Made by a program: the position numbers and the translations under genes. 6,659 nt of DNA from Bacteroidales bacterium UBA1458 (GTDB lineage: Bacteria; Bacteroidota; Bacteroidia; Bacteroidales; VadinHA17): positions 23,380-30,038 of the forward strand of contig DCSU01000102.1 in NCBI GenBank assembly GCA_002325785.1, written 5' to 3'. The notes under the pieces were generated by a model. It searched no databases. It had not been told where the DNA came from and worked only from the letters and a program-made list of their open reading frames with translations. How positions within the stretch are numbered: the first letter of the stretch is position 1; the number at the start of each line of letters is the position of its first letter. Below are positions 1-6,659 of the stretch, piece by piece.

Positions 1-596
1 AGACTTGTAATTGATATCTCCTCAACTCTCCCCACAACCCTGGAGATGGGAGAGAAAGCCCGGGCTGCCAGAAGCCATCCGGCAGGGTAATAAAGCAGAA
101 GGAAGAGACCGTTCAAAAGAAGAAGTACCGTACTGAGATTCTTCTGCTTATCTACTCCAAAGATATCCCTTGCGGCAGAGAGTACCACAAACCTGTCTGC
201 CTCTTCGGCAAAAAGTACTCCCATCAGCTCATACCTGCCGCTGCGTGTCCTGACTTTGCCATAGATTCTTATCCTGTCAAGAAGTGCCTCATCATACAAT
301 ATAACATTGCGGGTATCAGTCGTATAGACGACATTATTATTATTATCGAGAATGATTATTTTTTCATCGGGCAGACTGACCGGATTGTCCTCTTCGATCT
401 TTCTGAGCAGCTCCGCATCTATTTCCTCAAGCTCAATCAACATCCTGGCAGTACTGTTCGCCCTGCTCTCCAGTCTCTGGAAGAAGTCATCACGCCGGTA
501 CCTTGCCGATGAAACATAAACGGTTACGGAAAAAAGCACCATTATGATTCCTGCCATAAGGAAGAACTGCAGCGTTAGTTTCTGTCGTATTTTCAT
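1..596 (-). CDS. Sensor histidine kinase, N-terminal part (runs off the left edge)
   Basis: This is probably the membrane sensor of a two-component system that autophosphorylates and passes phosphate to the regulator encoded just upstream. The frame stays open from the ATG at 596 to the window edge, giving 198 residues. Residues about 9-28 (QFFLMAGIIMVLFSVTVYV) form the first membrane helix. Residues about 29-152 are a charged extracytoplasmic sensor region without a recognisable ligand motif. Residues about 154-177 (STVLLLNGLFLLLYYPAGWLL) form the second helix. The RAFSPISRVVGRVEEIS stretch (178-194) resembles the start of a HAMP linker with its conserved proline (P182). A run of four Asn (85-88) comes from a short ATT repeat. 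The DHp and ATPase domains are not in the window, so 'kinase' rests on the topology, the HAMP start and the coupling to a response regulator. The layout resembles CusS/QseC-type kinases, but the ligand is unknown. The start is supported by the TAATG overlap with the upstream gene. Confidence 0.88.
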   Translation of the reverse strand, partial: MKIRQKLTLQFFLMAGIIMVLFSVTVYVSSARYRRDDFFQRLESRANSTARMLIELEEIDAELLRKIEEDNPVSLPDEKIIILDNNNNVVYTTDTRNVILYDEALLDRIRIYGKVRTRSGRYELMGVLFAEEADRFVVLSAARDIFGVDKQKNLSTVLLLLNGLFLLLYYPAGWLLAARAFSPISRVVGRVEEISITS

Positions 597-598
597 TA
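594..598 (-). promoter_or_regulatory. TAATG stop/start overlap coupling regulator and kinase
   Basis: On the minus strand the TAA stop of the response regulator (598-596) and the ATG of the kinase (596-594) share one A. This arrangement usually means translational coupling by re-initiation, and it fixes the kinase start. The overlap is read directly; coupling is inferred. Confidence 0.8.
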
Positions 599-1273
599 CT
601 GATCAGTGAAGATATAACCCAGGCCGATCCTGGTATGTATCAGTTTTGGTTCAAAATCCCTGTCGATCTTTTTCCGGAGGATATTGACATAGACCTCAAC
701 AACATTGGTGCCTGTATTATAGGTTATCTCCCAGACCTTCTCAGATATATCGACACGTGACAGTACCCTGCCCTTATTACGCATAAAGTATTCAAGAAGT
801 GCAAATTCTTTGGCCGTAAGTTCAATAACACGGCCTCCACGTATTGCTACCATCCTGCGGAGATCCAGTTCAAGATCCGCCACCTTCAGTGATTCGGACT
901 GAGGTGACGCAGCTGTTTTCCTTTTAAGCAACGATTTGATCCTTGCCAGCAATTCGGGGAAATCGAAAGGCTTAACAAGATAGTCATCGGCTCCGGCATC
1001 AAACCCGGTAACCTTGTCGGCTGTGGTGCCAAGAGCGGTAAGCATCAGGACAGGAAGATCCGGATTCCCTGATTTGATGCTTTTGCACACCTCAATTCCA
1101 CTTTTCCCGGGTATTATCAGGTCAAGAATCACCAGGTCATTGCCAGGCTCCAAAGCACTCTTTTCTCCTGACAGTCCGTCATAGGCCACCTCAGTCTGAT
1201 AGCCTTTCTCCTCAAGCCCTTCCTTGATGAAGGAGGCTACCCTGGGTTCATCTTCAATTATTATAATTTTCAT
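596..1273 (-). CDS. OmpR/PhoB-family response regulator
   Basis: This is a 225-residue DNA-binding transcriptional regulator, the usual length for the family. The receiver domain (about 1-117) has the acidic pair E7/D8, the phospho-acceptor D51 in VILDLIIPGKSG, the switch T79 (LMLTALG) and the conserved K101 (LVKPF). GADDYLVKPFDFPELLARI is the typical alpha4-beta5-alpha5 face of OmpR-type regulators. The C-terminal winged-helix domain (about 128-222) contains ELTAKEFALLEYFMRNKGRV, the recognition-helix region NVVEVYVNILRKKID and the wing IHTRIGLGYIF. All key residues are present, so it should be a functional phospho-dependent regulator. Its stop codon overlaps the start of the sensor kinase by one base, so the two are one operon. 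There is no obvious Shine-Dalgarno before the ATG, which is common in Bacteroidetes. The regulon cannot be read from the sequence; metal or envelope-stress response (CusR/QseB-like) is only a guess. Confidence 0.96.
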   Translation of the reverse strand: MKIIIIEDEPRVASFIKEGLEEKGYQTEVAYDGLSGEKSALEPGNDLVILDLIIPGKSGIEVCKSIKSGNPDLPVLMLTALGTTADKVTGFDAGADDYLVKPFDFPELLARIKSLLKRKTAASPQSESLKVADLELDLRRMVAIRGGRVIELTAKEFALLEYFMRNKGRVLSRVDISEKVWEITYNTGTNVVEVYVNILRKKIDRDFEPKLIHTRIGLGYIFTDQ

Positions 1274-1319
1274 TACGGGTGCCAGTTATTATTTCTGCTC
1301 TTTTGAATTTTATACTTAT

Positions 1320-1327
1320 CAAAATTA
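1320..1327 (-). promoter_or_regulatory. Candidate Bacteroidetes -7 element for the two-component operon
   Basis: The minus-strand octamer TAATTTTG matches the Bacteroidetes sigma-ABfr -7 consensus TAnnTTTG exactly. It ends 46 bases upstream of the regulator ATG, which would leave a leader of about 40 bases. No clear TTTG-type -33 element is seen about 20 bases further upstream, so the call rests on the -7 box and its position alone. Confidence 0.4.
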
Positions 1328-1367
1328 GGAAAACTATTTCACTGAGGAATTTTATATTGTATTCAGC

Positions 1368-1391
1368 CACCGGGATGCCATCAGGCCGGTG
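1368..1391. repeat. GC-rich inverted repeat in the divergent intergenic region
   Basis: Perfect 6-bp arms CACCGG (1368-1373) and CCGGTG (1386-1391) flank a 12-base centre that itself holds the small palindrome GATGCCATC (1374-1382). The surrounding 243 bp between the divergent genes are otherwise AT-rich. It has no T-run, so it does not look like an intrinsic terminator. It lies 95 bp upstream of the regulator start and 126 bp upstream of the RyR-gene start. It could be an operator or a small RNA hairpin, but the arms are short and chance is possible. Confidence 0.35.
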
Positions 1392-1516
1392 TGAACAAAT
1401 TCTGCGTATCACCCTTATTGAACAACCTCAGAAATATGTTTAACAGCATCTTTTTTATGTTCCTTAATCAAAAGCACTATTTTAAAGAGTTTTTGTGAAA
1501 TCAGGCATATTACATA

Positions 1517-3226
1517 ATGAAAGCACGTGATCTTGAATGGTGGATAGTGGTTTTACTCGGCTTAATTGCCTTTGTATTGGCATTCAGAGGGTTTAATTTG
1601 CTTTTTATTGAGACGGAAACTTACAGGAGTGTTCCGGACCTGGTTTACCAGTCGATTAAGATATTCGGGATGGACTTCCCTGATGAGTATTCATCACCTC
1701 TCCCGTGGCAACTTGAGACCGCTCGCTGGTTAGCACCTGCCCTGGTAGTATACACTGCAATAAAGGCAATACTGTATTTGATCCGCCGTGAAATAAAATC
1801 AGCTTTTGTCAAATATTATCGTAACCATATCATTATTGTTGGCCTGAATGACTGGTCACGGCAGCTTGTCAGCGACCTGCTTGATCACAGAGAAAAGGTT
1901 GTGGTTGTTGGCGAAATAGCTTATGAGAGAAAATTGGATCCTGTTGAAAGGAAGGGGGCTATACTGGTTGAGGGGGATCTGTCATCGAAGGGCTTTTTAC
2001 GCCGTATCGGAGCTGTAAGAGCAAAGTATTTTGTGTTTATCAGTGAAAATGATGAGAAAAATATTGAAAATGCCCTGACGGTGCATAGTTATCCTGGAAA
2101 GAAAGCACACTGCAGGAAACAGACGCTCTATACGCATGTATCAGATGACTTCAGACTAGATGAGATCAGTGGCCTTCGCCTGCTCGAGGATCATCAGATA
2201 CAACAGACAGCCGGTAAAAACTGTGAGCTAAGAATTTTCTCAGCATATGAGAGAGCTTCACGCATTATTTTCAATAAATATTCACCGGATATCTTCACCA
2301 GGGTTACATCACCGGATGGCCCGCCGGTCAGAATAGCCATCATAGGGTCTGGCAGCCTGGCCCAGAGCTTTATTTTACGTGTTGCCAGGCTGGGACATTA
2401 TGCAAACCTCAGAAAAACTCATGTCACACTTTTTCAGGATGGAAAAGCCATGCTGGAAAGGTTGGAGCTCAGCTTCAGACGGATCAGAGACTTCATTGAC
2501 ATAGAGCTGGTTGATACTGCTCCTGACCTTTTTGACGGTGATAAATTTGGGAGGCTGAATTTTGAAATTCCGTTCTCTGCGGTTTATCTTCTTTGCGATA
2601 ATGACGTCGTTGCCACAGGCATTCTGAACAAACTTTCCAGAATTGATTCACCTGAAAGAATAAACGTCGTTGTGACAGTTAATAATCCTGACAGCTTGTT
2701 AAGCAAGAGAGTTTCAGGAAGGCAATTTGAGAATATTGAGCTCCATAAATTCAGTGTTACGGATGAGACATTCACAAGTGAAAGCCTGATATCTGAAACA
2801 ATGGATAAGCTGGCAAAGGTGGTCCATGATGATTATCTCAGCAAGCTTAAAGCCATTGATCCGGCCAGGGAGTCACACAGGCCATGGGATTTACTGCCCC
2901 CGGATTTCAAGAACCAGAACCGCGAACAGGCCGATCATATTCTGGTTAAACTGCGGGCGCTGGGATATGATCTCGGGAACAGTACTTCAACTGTAATGAT
3001 ACCTGATGAAAAAGTCGAATTGCTTTCGCAGATGGAGCATAAAAGATGGTGGGCATTCATGGCACTCAACGGATGGGTCAATGGTGAAAAGCGTGATGAC
3101 CGTATGAGAAGACATACCGATCTTAAGCCTTTCGCGGAACTTCCTGAAGAAACAAAACAATATGACAGGAATGCAGTACTGAATATTCCCGTTCTCATTG
3201 AAAAATATATTTCGTCAAACAATTGA
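1517..3226 (+). CDS. Membrane TrkA-N (RCK)-like protein with C-terminal RyR domain
   Basis: This 569-residue protein is built like a two-helix ion channel with cytoplasmic nucleotide-sensing domains. Helix 1 is about residues 8-30 and helix 2 about 71-89 (WLAPALVVYTAIKAILYLI). The segment between them (DLVYQSIKIFGMDF) is shaped like a pore helix, but no TVGYG-type selectivity filter is present, so K+ conduction is doubtful. A first TrkA-N-like Rossmann unit spans about 103-190 (HIIIVGLNDWS, then VVVVGE and VEGDLSS). Its glycine motif is degraded to G-L-N-D-W-S. A second unit (about 271-420) keeps an intact GxGxxA motif in IAIIGSGSLAQSF (G277, G279, A282) and probably binds a dinucleotide. The C-terminus (about 457-565) is an RyR-type domain: WDLLPPDFKNQNREQADHI, QMEHKRWWAFMALNGW and YDRNAVLNIPVLI carry its typical conserved positions. 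An in-frame TGA at 1496-1498 precedes the ATG, so the start is secure; there is only weak SD-like sequence. The next gene follows after 83 bp on the same strand. Domains are recognised; ligand, conducted ion and biological role are unknown. Confidence 0.9.
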   Translation: MKARDLEWWIVVLLGLIAFVLAFRGFNLLFIETETYRSVPDLVYQSIKIFGMDFPDEYSSPLPWQLETARWLAPALVVYTAIKAILYLIRREIKSAFVKYYRNHIIIVGLNDWSRQLVSDLLDHREKVVVVGEIAYERKLDPVERKGAILVEGDLSSKGFLRRIGAVRAKYFVFISENDEKNIENALTVHSYPGKKAHCRKQTLYTHVSDDFRLDEISGLRLLEDHQIQQTAGKNCELRIFSAYERASRIIFNKYSPDIFTRVTSPDGPPVRIAIIGSGSLAQSFILRVARLGHYANLRKTHVTLFQDGKAMLERLELSFRRIRDFIDIELVDTAPDLFDGDKFGRLNFEIPFSAVYLLCDNDVVATGILNKLSRIDSPERINVVVTVNNPDSLLSKRVSGRQFENIELHKFSVTDETFTSESLISETMDKLAKVVHDDYLSKLKAIDPARESHRPWDLLPPDFKNQNREQADHILVKLRALGYDLGNSTSTVMIPDEKVELLSQMEHKRWWAFMALNGWVNGEKRDDRMRRHTDLKPFAELPEETKQYDRNAVLNIPVLIEKYISSNN

Positions 3227-3240
3227 AGATAAGGATATTG

Positions 3241-3270
3241 TTTGTACTTAATTGTCTTATTCATTATTTG
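3241..3270 (+). promoter_or_regulatory. Weak candidate promoter between the RyR and STAND genes
   Basis: The 83-bp gap holds TTTG at 3241-3244 and, 18 bases later, ATTATTTG at 3263-3270. The spacing is close to a Bacteroidetes -33/-7 pair, but the -7 box lacks the TA at the expected position. No hairpin terminator is seen in the gap, so read-through from the upstream gene is equally plausible. Confidence 0.2.
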
Positions 3271-3309
3271 ACCTATTATATCGGCTCTCAGGGAAAATCT
3301 ATTTTTTGA

Positions 3310-6300
3310 ATGGACAAGCAATTTAAGAAACGCCACATAAGGGTCTTTATCTCCTCAACCTTCAGGGATATGCAGGAAGAAAGGGACCTGTTGGTGAAGA
3401 GGATTTTCCCCGAGCTGAGAAAGAGATGCAGGCAGCGTGAAGTGGAATTTACCGAGGTGGACCTTCGCTGGGGCGTCACCGAGGAGCAGGCTGAGAGGGG
3501 AGAAGCCCTTCCCATCTGTCTCAGGGAAATTGAAAATACTCGACCCTATTTCATATGCCTGTTGGGCGACAGATACGGCTGGGTCCCTCCCGGGGAAATG
3601 ATAGGACCCGAACTCATTGATTTACAGCCATGGCTTGCAGAACACAGAGAAAAGAGTGTTACTGAGCTGGAGATAATACACGGTGTATTGGCCAATCCGA
3701 AGATGAATGACCGGGCGTTCTTTTATTTCCGTGATCACTCGTACGCAGAAAAGGTGGACAGGGCAAGAGTCAGTGACTTCATTGAAACTGATCCCGGTCA
3801 GATCAGAAAGCTGAACCGGCTGAAACAGAAGATACATGACTCGGGCTGCAAGGTCAGGGAAAACTATAGCGATCCTCATGAGGCTGCGGCACTAGTCCTG
3901 GAAGATCTTTGGAGCGTTATTGACAAAGAGTTTCCTGAAGGCTCAAAGCCGGAACCTCTTGACCGTGAGTTAACCGAACATGAACAATACGCCGATACCA
4001 GGAGACGTGTCTATATTGGGAGGGAGGAGTATTTCCTGAAGCTTGATGAGCACGTAAGCAGCAAGAACCCGCCCCTGGTGATTACAGGAGAATCAGGGTC
4101 CGGCAAGAGCGCCCTTGTTGCCAACTGGGTAGAGCGCTACCGCCGGCACCATCCGGATGCATTCATTATTCAGCATTATGCAGGCAGTTCGCCCCGGAGT
4201 GCAAATCATATCATGATCATTAAAAGGATCATCCAGGAAATCAGCCGAAGATTTCTGCTTACGGTTGAAATGCCTGCCGAACCCGGGGAGTTGAAAAAGG
4301 CATTCCCGCAGTGGTTGAAAATGGCTGCACAGAGAGGTGGAATGATCCTCGTACTGGATGGGCTTGACCAGATAGAAGATACAGACAATGCACTTGAACT
4401 GTACTGGCTCCCCACAACATTCCCTGATTCAATAAGGGTAATAATCTCTGCACTCCCGGGCAAAGTAATGGATGTGCTGAAGAAAAGAGGATGGCCTCAA
4501 TTCAGTGTTAATCCGCTCAGGGAGGATGAGAGGAGCAGGTTAATAAACGGATATCTCTCGCGGTACAGGAAATCCCTGGATGAGAAACAGCTTAATACCC
4601 TTGCCCGGTCAAAACAGACAGGCAATCCCCTGTTTCTCAAAGTTCTCCTTGACGAACTGAGGGTCTTCGGCATCTATGAGCAGTTGAATGAGCTTATGAT
4701 TGATTACCTCAACGCGGAGGATCCTGCCCGTCTGTATGGTAAAATACTGGTACGGCTTGAGAAAGATTATGAGAAGACATGTCCGGGACTAGTCCGCGAT
4801 GCTCTTTCTCTTCTATGGGCATCGCGCAGAGGTCTTTCGGAGGCTGAACTGCTTGATATGATGGGCGTTGATGGCGATCCGCTTCCGCAAGCCGTATGGT
4901 CTCCATTATTCCTGGCAATAGAGGAGTCGCTTATAATGAGGGAAGGGCTGCTGAATTTCTTTCACACCTACCTCAGGGAGGCCGTATATGCCAGGTACAT
5001 CCGCAACGCTGATAGTGAAACCTTTTTGCATAAAGAGATCGCGGACTATTTTATCAGGAATGAAACAGATTATCGGAAAGCTGATGAACTGCCATGGCAG
5101 CTTACGCAGACGCACGACTGGGAAAAGCTGGCCGATGCGATGCGTGATCCGGGATTGCTAACCGAAATATGGGACAGGAACGAATATGAAGCAAAAGAAT
5201 ACTGGACCCTGATAGAACAAAATACAGGAATATCACCTGCCGTTGCATTCAGGGAGCTGGTTGAAGAGTCCGGGGAATATGAGCCCGGCACATATGCCGT
5301 CACCAATCTGCTCAATGATCTAGGCTATGTTGAAGAAGCCTTTAAACTCCTCAACTATATGGCCGGGCAGCTGGATGAGGAATCCGGACTTATTCGTATC
5401 ATACGGAATAAGCAGGCTACTATACTTCGCGACTGGGGCCGGATTGACGAGGCTATGACCATGTACAGGAAGAATGAAGAGGATGCAAGAAAAGAGGGAA
5501 ATGAATCCGATATGCAAACGAGCCTTAGCAATCAGGCTTTATTGCTGGGAATGCAGGGCCGGCTTGAAGAAGCATTCGGACAGTACAGGGAACTGGAGAA
5601 GAAAGCCAGGATCTCAGGAGACAAATACCAGCTCGCGGTTGCGCTGACCAACGAGGGACGTATACTTCATGACTTCGGAAGGTCAGATGAAGCACTGGGT
5701 GTGCTTAACGAAGCAGAACAGCTTGTCAGAGAGCTTGGTTACAGGGATGAAGTAAACCTTATACACCAGAACAAAGCTGCTATTTTGAAAGATCTCGGGA
5801 AAACGGAGGAAGCTTTTACTCTGCTGCAGCAGGCAGAGCGGTCACATAGACAGACGGGTGACAGGGAAGGACTGGCAATAAACCTGACTGCCCAGGCAAA
5901 TTTGTTAGAAAAAGAGGGAAAGCTTGAAAAGGCACTCGATTACTTCAAGCGATCCGAGGAATTGTTCAGGCAACTGGGCAACAGGGCTAATCTGAGTATA
6001 AATCTCGCATGCCAGGCGAAAATAACCAATGAGCTCGGAGGAAGAAATAAAGCCATGGAGGTGTACCGGGAGGCTGAAGAGGTGTTCAGGGAACTGGGTG
6101 ACCGGGACAGCCTGGCAGTATGCCTGAAGGATCAGGGGCTGCTTCTGTTCGATATGAATAAATTGGAAGAGGCACTGGGATTGTTCAGGGAGAGTGAACG
6201 GTTATTCAGGGAGATCGGCAATATTTTTGACCTCAGATTTATATTGTCAGGTCTTGTTCTGCTCCTGAAGGAGATGAACCGGGAGGAAGAGCTTCCTGAT

Positions 6301-6659
6301 ATGTATAAGGAGCTTGAAGAACTGTGTAGTAAAATGGGTGAAACAGATGCACTGCTTGAGCACCTGGGAGAGCATGCTGAGCTGATGAACAGGCTTGAGA
6401 GACATGCAGAGGCACTTCAGCTCTTTCAGCAACAGGAGGAGTTAATAAGGAATACGGATAATACAAAGAGCCTGGGTCCTAACCTGGGTAACCAGGGACT
6501 GACACTGAGCAGTATGGACCGATTTGAGGAGGCAGTAGGGCTTCATGTCATGTCGGGCGAAGTCTTTGAAGAACAGGGCAATATGATAGGGCTTAGTATA
6601 AGTTATGCTAACCGGGGACTATTATACAGGGAGTTGGGACAGCATAAAAATGCTCTCAT
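3310..6659 (+). CDS. DUF4062-STAND NTPase-TPR protein (C-terminus beyond window)
   Basis: The frame is open for 1116 codons with no frameshift and runs off the right edge. Residues about 9-100 match the DUF4062 type: RVFISSTFRDMQEERD (11-26), EVDLRWGVTEEQ (49-60), FICLLGDRYGWVP (81-93) and the later SVTELEI (116-122). A STAND/NACHT-like NTPase follows, with Walker A GESGSGKS (260-267, K266) and Walker B ILVLDGLDQI (346-355, D350/D353). A sensor-1-like strand IISALPG (378-384) lacks the arginine common in NACHT proteins, and GNPLFL (438-443) fits the STAND GxP motif. The winged-helix/arm region (about 498-560) includes LLWASRRGLSEAELL and the motif FHTYLRE (H552). From about residue 658 on there is only a TPR array. 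Such proteins usually stay autoinhibited until the repeats sense a trigger, then oligomerise through the NTPase and activate the N-terminal domain; that mechanism is inferred here. No signal peptide or membrane helix is seen. The TGA directly before the ATG (3307-3309) fixes the start. DUF4062-STAND architecture recalls animal TEP1/NWD1, and with TPRs NPHP3. The target is unknown. Confidence 0.93.
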   Translation, partial: MDKQFKKRHIRVFISSTFRDMQEERDLLVKRIFPELRKRCRQREVEFTEVDLRWGVTEEQAERGEALPICLREIENTRPYFICLLGDRYGWVPPGEMIGPELIDLQPWLAEHREKSVTELEIIHGVLANPKMNDRAFFYFRDHSYAEKVDRARVSDFIETDPGQIRKLNRLKQKIHDSGCKVRENYSDPHEAAALVLEDLWSVIDKEFPEGSKPEPLDRELTEHEQYADTRRRVYIGREEYFLKLDEHVSSKNPPLVITGESGSGKSALVANWVERYRRHHPDAFIIQHYAGSSPRSANHIMIIKRIIQEISRRFLLTVEMPAEPGELKKAFPQWLKMAAQRGGMILVLDGLDQIEDTDNALELYWLPTTFPDSIRVIISALPGKVMDVLKKRGWPQFSVNPLREDERSRLINGYLSRYRKSLDEKQLNTLARSKQTGNPLFLKVLLDELRVFGIYEQLNELMIDYLNAEDPARLYGKILVRLEKDYEKTCPGLVRDALSLLWASRRGLSEAELLDMMGVDGDPLPQAVWSPLFLAIEESLIMREGLLNFFHTYLREAVYARYIRNADSETFLHKEIADYFIRNETDYRKADELPWQLTQTHDWEKLADAMRDPGLLTEIWDRNEYEAKEYWTLIEQNTGISPAVAFRELVEESGEYEPGTYAVTNLLNDLGYVEEAFKLLNYMAGQLDEESGLIRIIRNKQATILRDWGRIDEAMTMYRKNEEDARKEGNESDMQTSLSNQALLLGMQGRLEEAFGQYRELEKKARISGDKYQLAVALTNEGRILHDFGRSDEALGVLNEAEQLVRELGYRDEVNLIHQNKAAILKDLGKTEEAFTLLQQAERSHRQTGDREGLAINLTAQANLLEKEGKLEKALDYFKRSEELFRQLGNRANLSINLACQAKITNELGGRNKAMEVYREAEEVFRELGDRDSLAVCLKDQGLLLFDMNKLEEALGLFRESERLFREIGNIFDLRFILSGLVLLLKEMNREEELPDMYKELEELCSKMGETDALLEHLGEHAELMNRLERHAEALQLFQQQEELIRNTDNTKSLGPNLGNQGLTLSSMDRFEEAVGLHVMSGEVFEEQGNMIGLSISYANRGLLYRELGQHKNAL
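5281..6659 (+). repeat. Array of 40-residue (120-bp) TPR repeats, 11 full plus one partial
   Basis: Units begin at 5281, 5401, 5521, 5641, 5761, 5881, 6001, 6121, 6241, 6361, 6481 and 6601 (cut by the window). Each is exactly 120 bp, with no insertion or deletion. The approximate consensus starts NL-x-NQA-x-LL, continues G-[RK]-x-EEAL-x-x-[YF]-[RK]-E-x-E, and ends with R-E-L-G-[DN]-R. The period is longer than the classical 34-residue TPR and close to the 40-42-residue kinesin-light-chain/TPR_12 kind. Units starting at 5881, 6001 and 6121 look most alike. The units at 5281 and 6241 are the most degenerate. The array probably forms a superhelical binding surface that acts as the sensor of the STAND protein. 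Confidence 0.92.

Noticed and set aside
333..346. ATT trinucleotide run inside the histidine kinase gene
   Set aside because: Only four full units, coding for Asn-Asn-Asn-Asn in the sensor loop. It is too short to call a phase-variation tract, and being trinucleotide it would not shift the frame.
1435..1442. TATGTTTA as a plus-strand -7 element for the RyR gene
   Set aside because: It misses the final G of TAnnTTTG, and the only upstream TTG (1418-1420) is too close to serve as -33, so it was not listed as a promoter.
3227..3309. Possible terminator in the gap between the RyR and STAND genes
   Set aside because: The gap is AT-rich and holds a T-run (3302-3307), but no GC-rich stem precedes it, so an intrinsic terminator is not supported.
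2935..3336. A 133-codon open frame on the minus strand over the 3' end of the RyR gene
   Set aside because: It is antisense to a well-supported conserved domain, has no recognisable motifs, and its translation is low-complexity Ser/Leu-rich as expected of a shadow frame.
3288..6466. Several 60-85-codon minus-strand or alternative-frame open frames inside the STAND gene
   Set aside because: All lie within the continuous DUF4062-STAND-TPR reading frame, match no family I recognise and show no start context or operon logic.

Overview
The window looks like a chromosomal segment of a Bacteroidetes bacterium, possibly an environmental Bacteroidales-like lineage. The evidence is indirect. Base composition is moderate, starts have no good Shine-Dalgarno, and a TAnnTTTG-type -7 element lies upstream of one gene. 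Arginine AGG codons are frequent in the largest gene. No rRNA, tRNA, insertion sequence, integrase, CRISPR array or clear terminator is visible.

Left part (1-1273, minus strand): a two-component system. An OmpR/PhoB-type response regulator (1273 to 596) is followed, with a one-base TAATG stop/start overlap, by a membrane sensor histidine kinase. Only the kinase's first 198 residues (two membrane segments, extracytoplasmic sensor region, start of HAMP) are inside the window; its catalytic domains lie beyond base 1.

Middle (1274-1516): a 243-bp divergent intergenic region. It carries a candidate minus-strand -7 element for the response regulator and a short GC-rich dyad. No convincing plus-strand promoter was found.

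Right part (1517-6659, plus strand): two accessory-looking genes separated by 83 bp. The first encodes a 569-aa membrane protein with two N-terminal membrane helices and a channel-like layout that lacks a K+ selectivity filter. It continues with two TrkA-N/RCK-like Rossmann domains and a C-terminal ryanodine-receptor-type (RyR) domain. The second encodes a giant protein, at least 1116 aa and running off the window: an N-terminal DUF4062 domain, a STAND/NACHT-like P-loop NTPase with winged-helix region, and at least 11.5 TPR units. The TPR units keep a strict 40-residue period without a single indel.

Interpretation: the two right-hand genes are a candidate two-gene signalling or conflict (possibly anti-phage or regulated cell death) module. 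In this model the STAND protein senses through its TPR array and its DUF4062 domain signals, while the Rossmann/RyR membrane protein may be the nucleotide-responsive membrane partner. The pairing and function are inferred from domain architecture and adjacency only. The two-component system may be an unrelated neighbour or may share the divergent control region.
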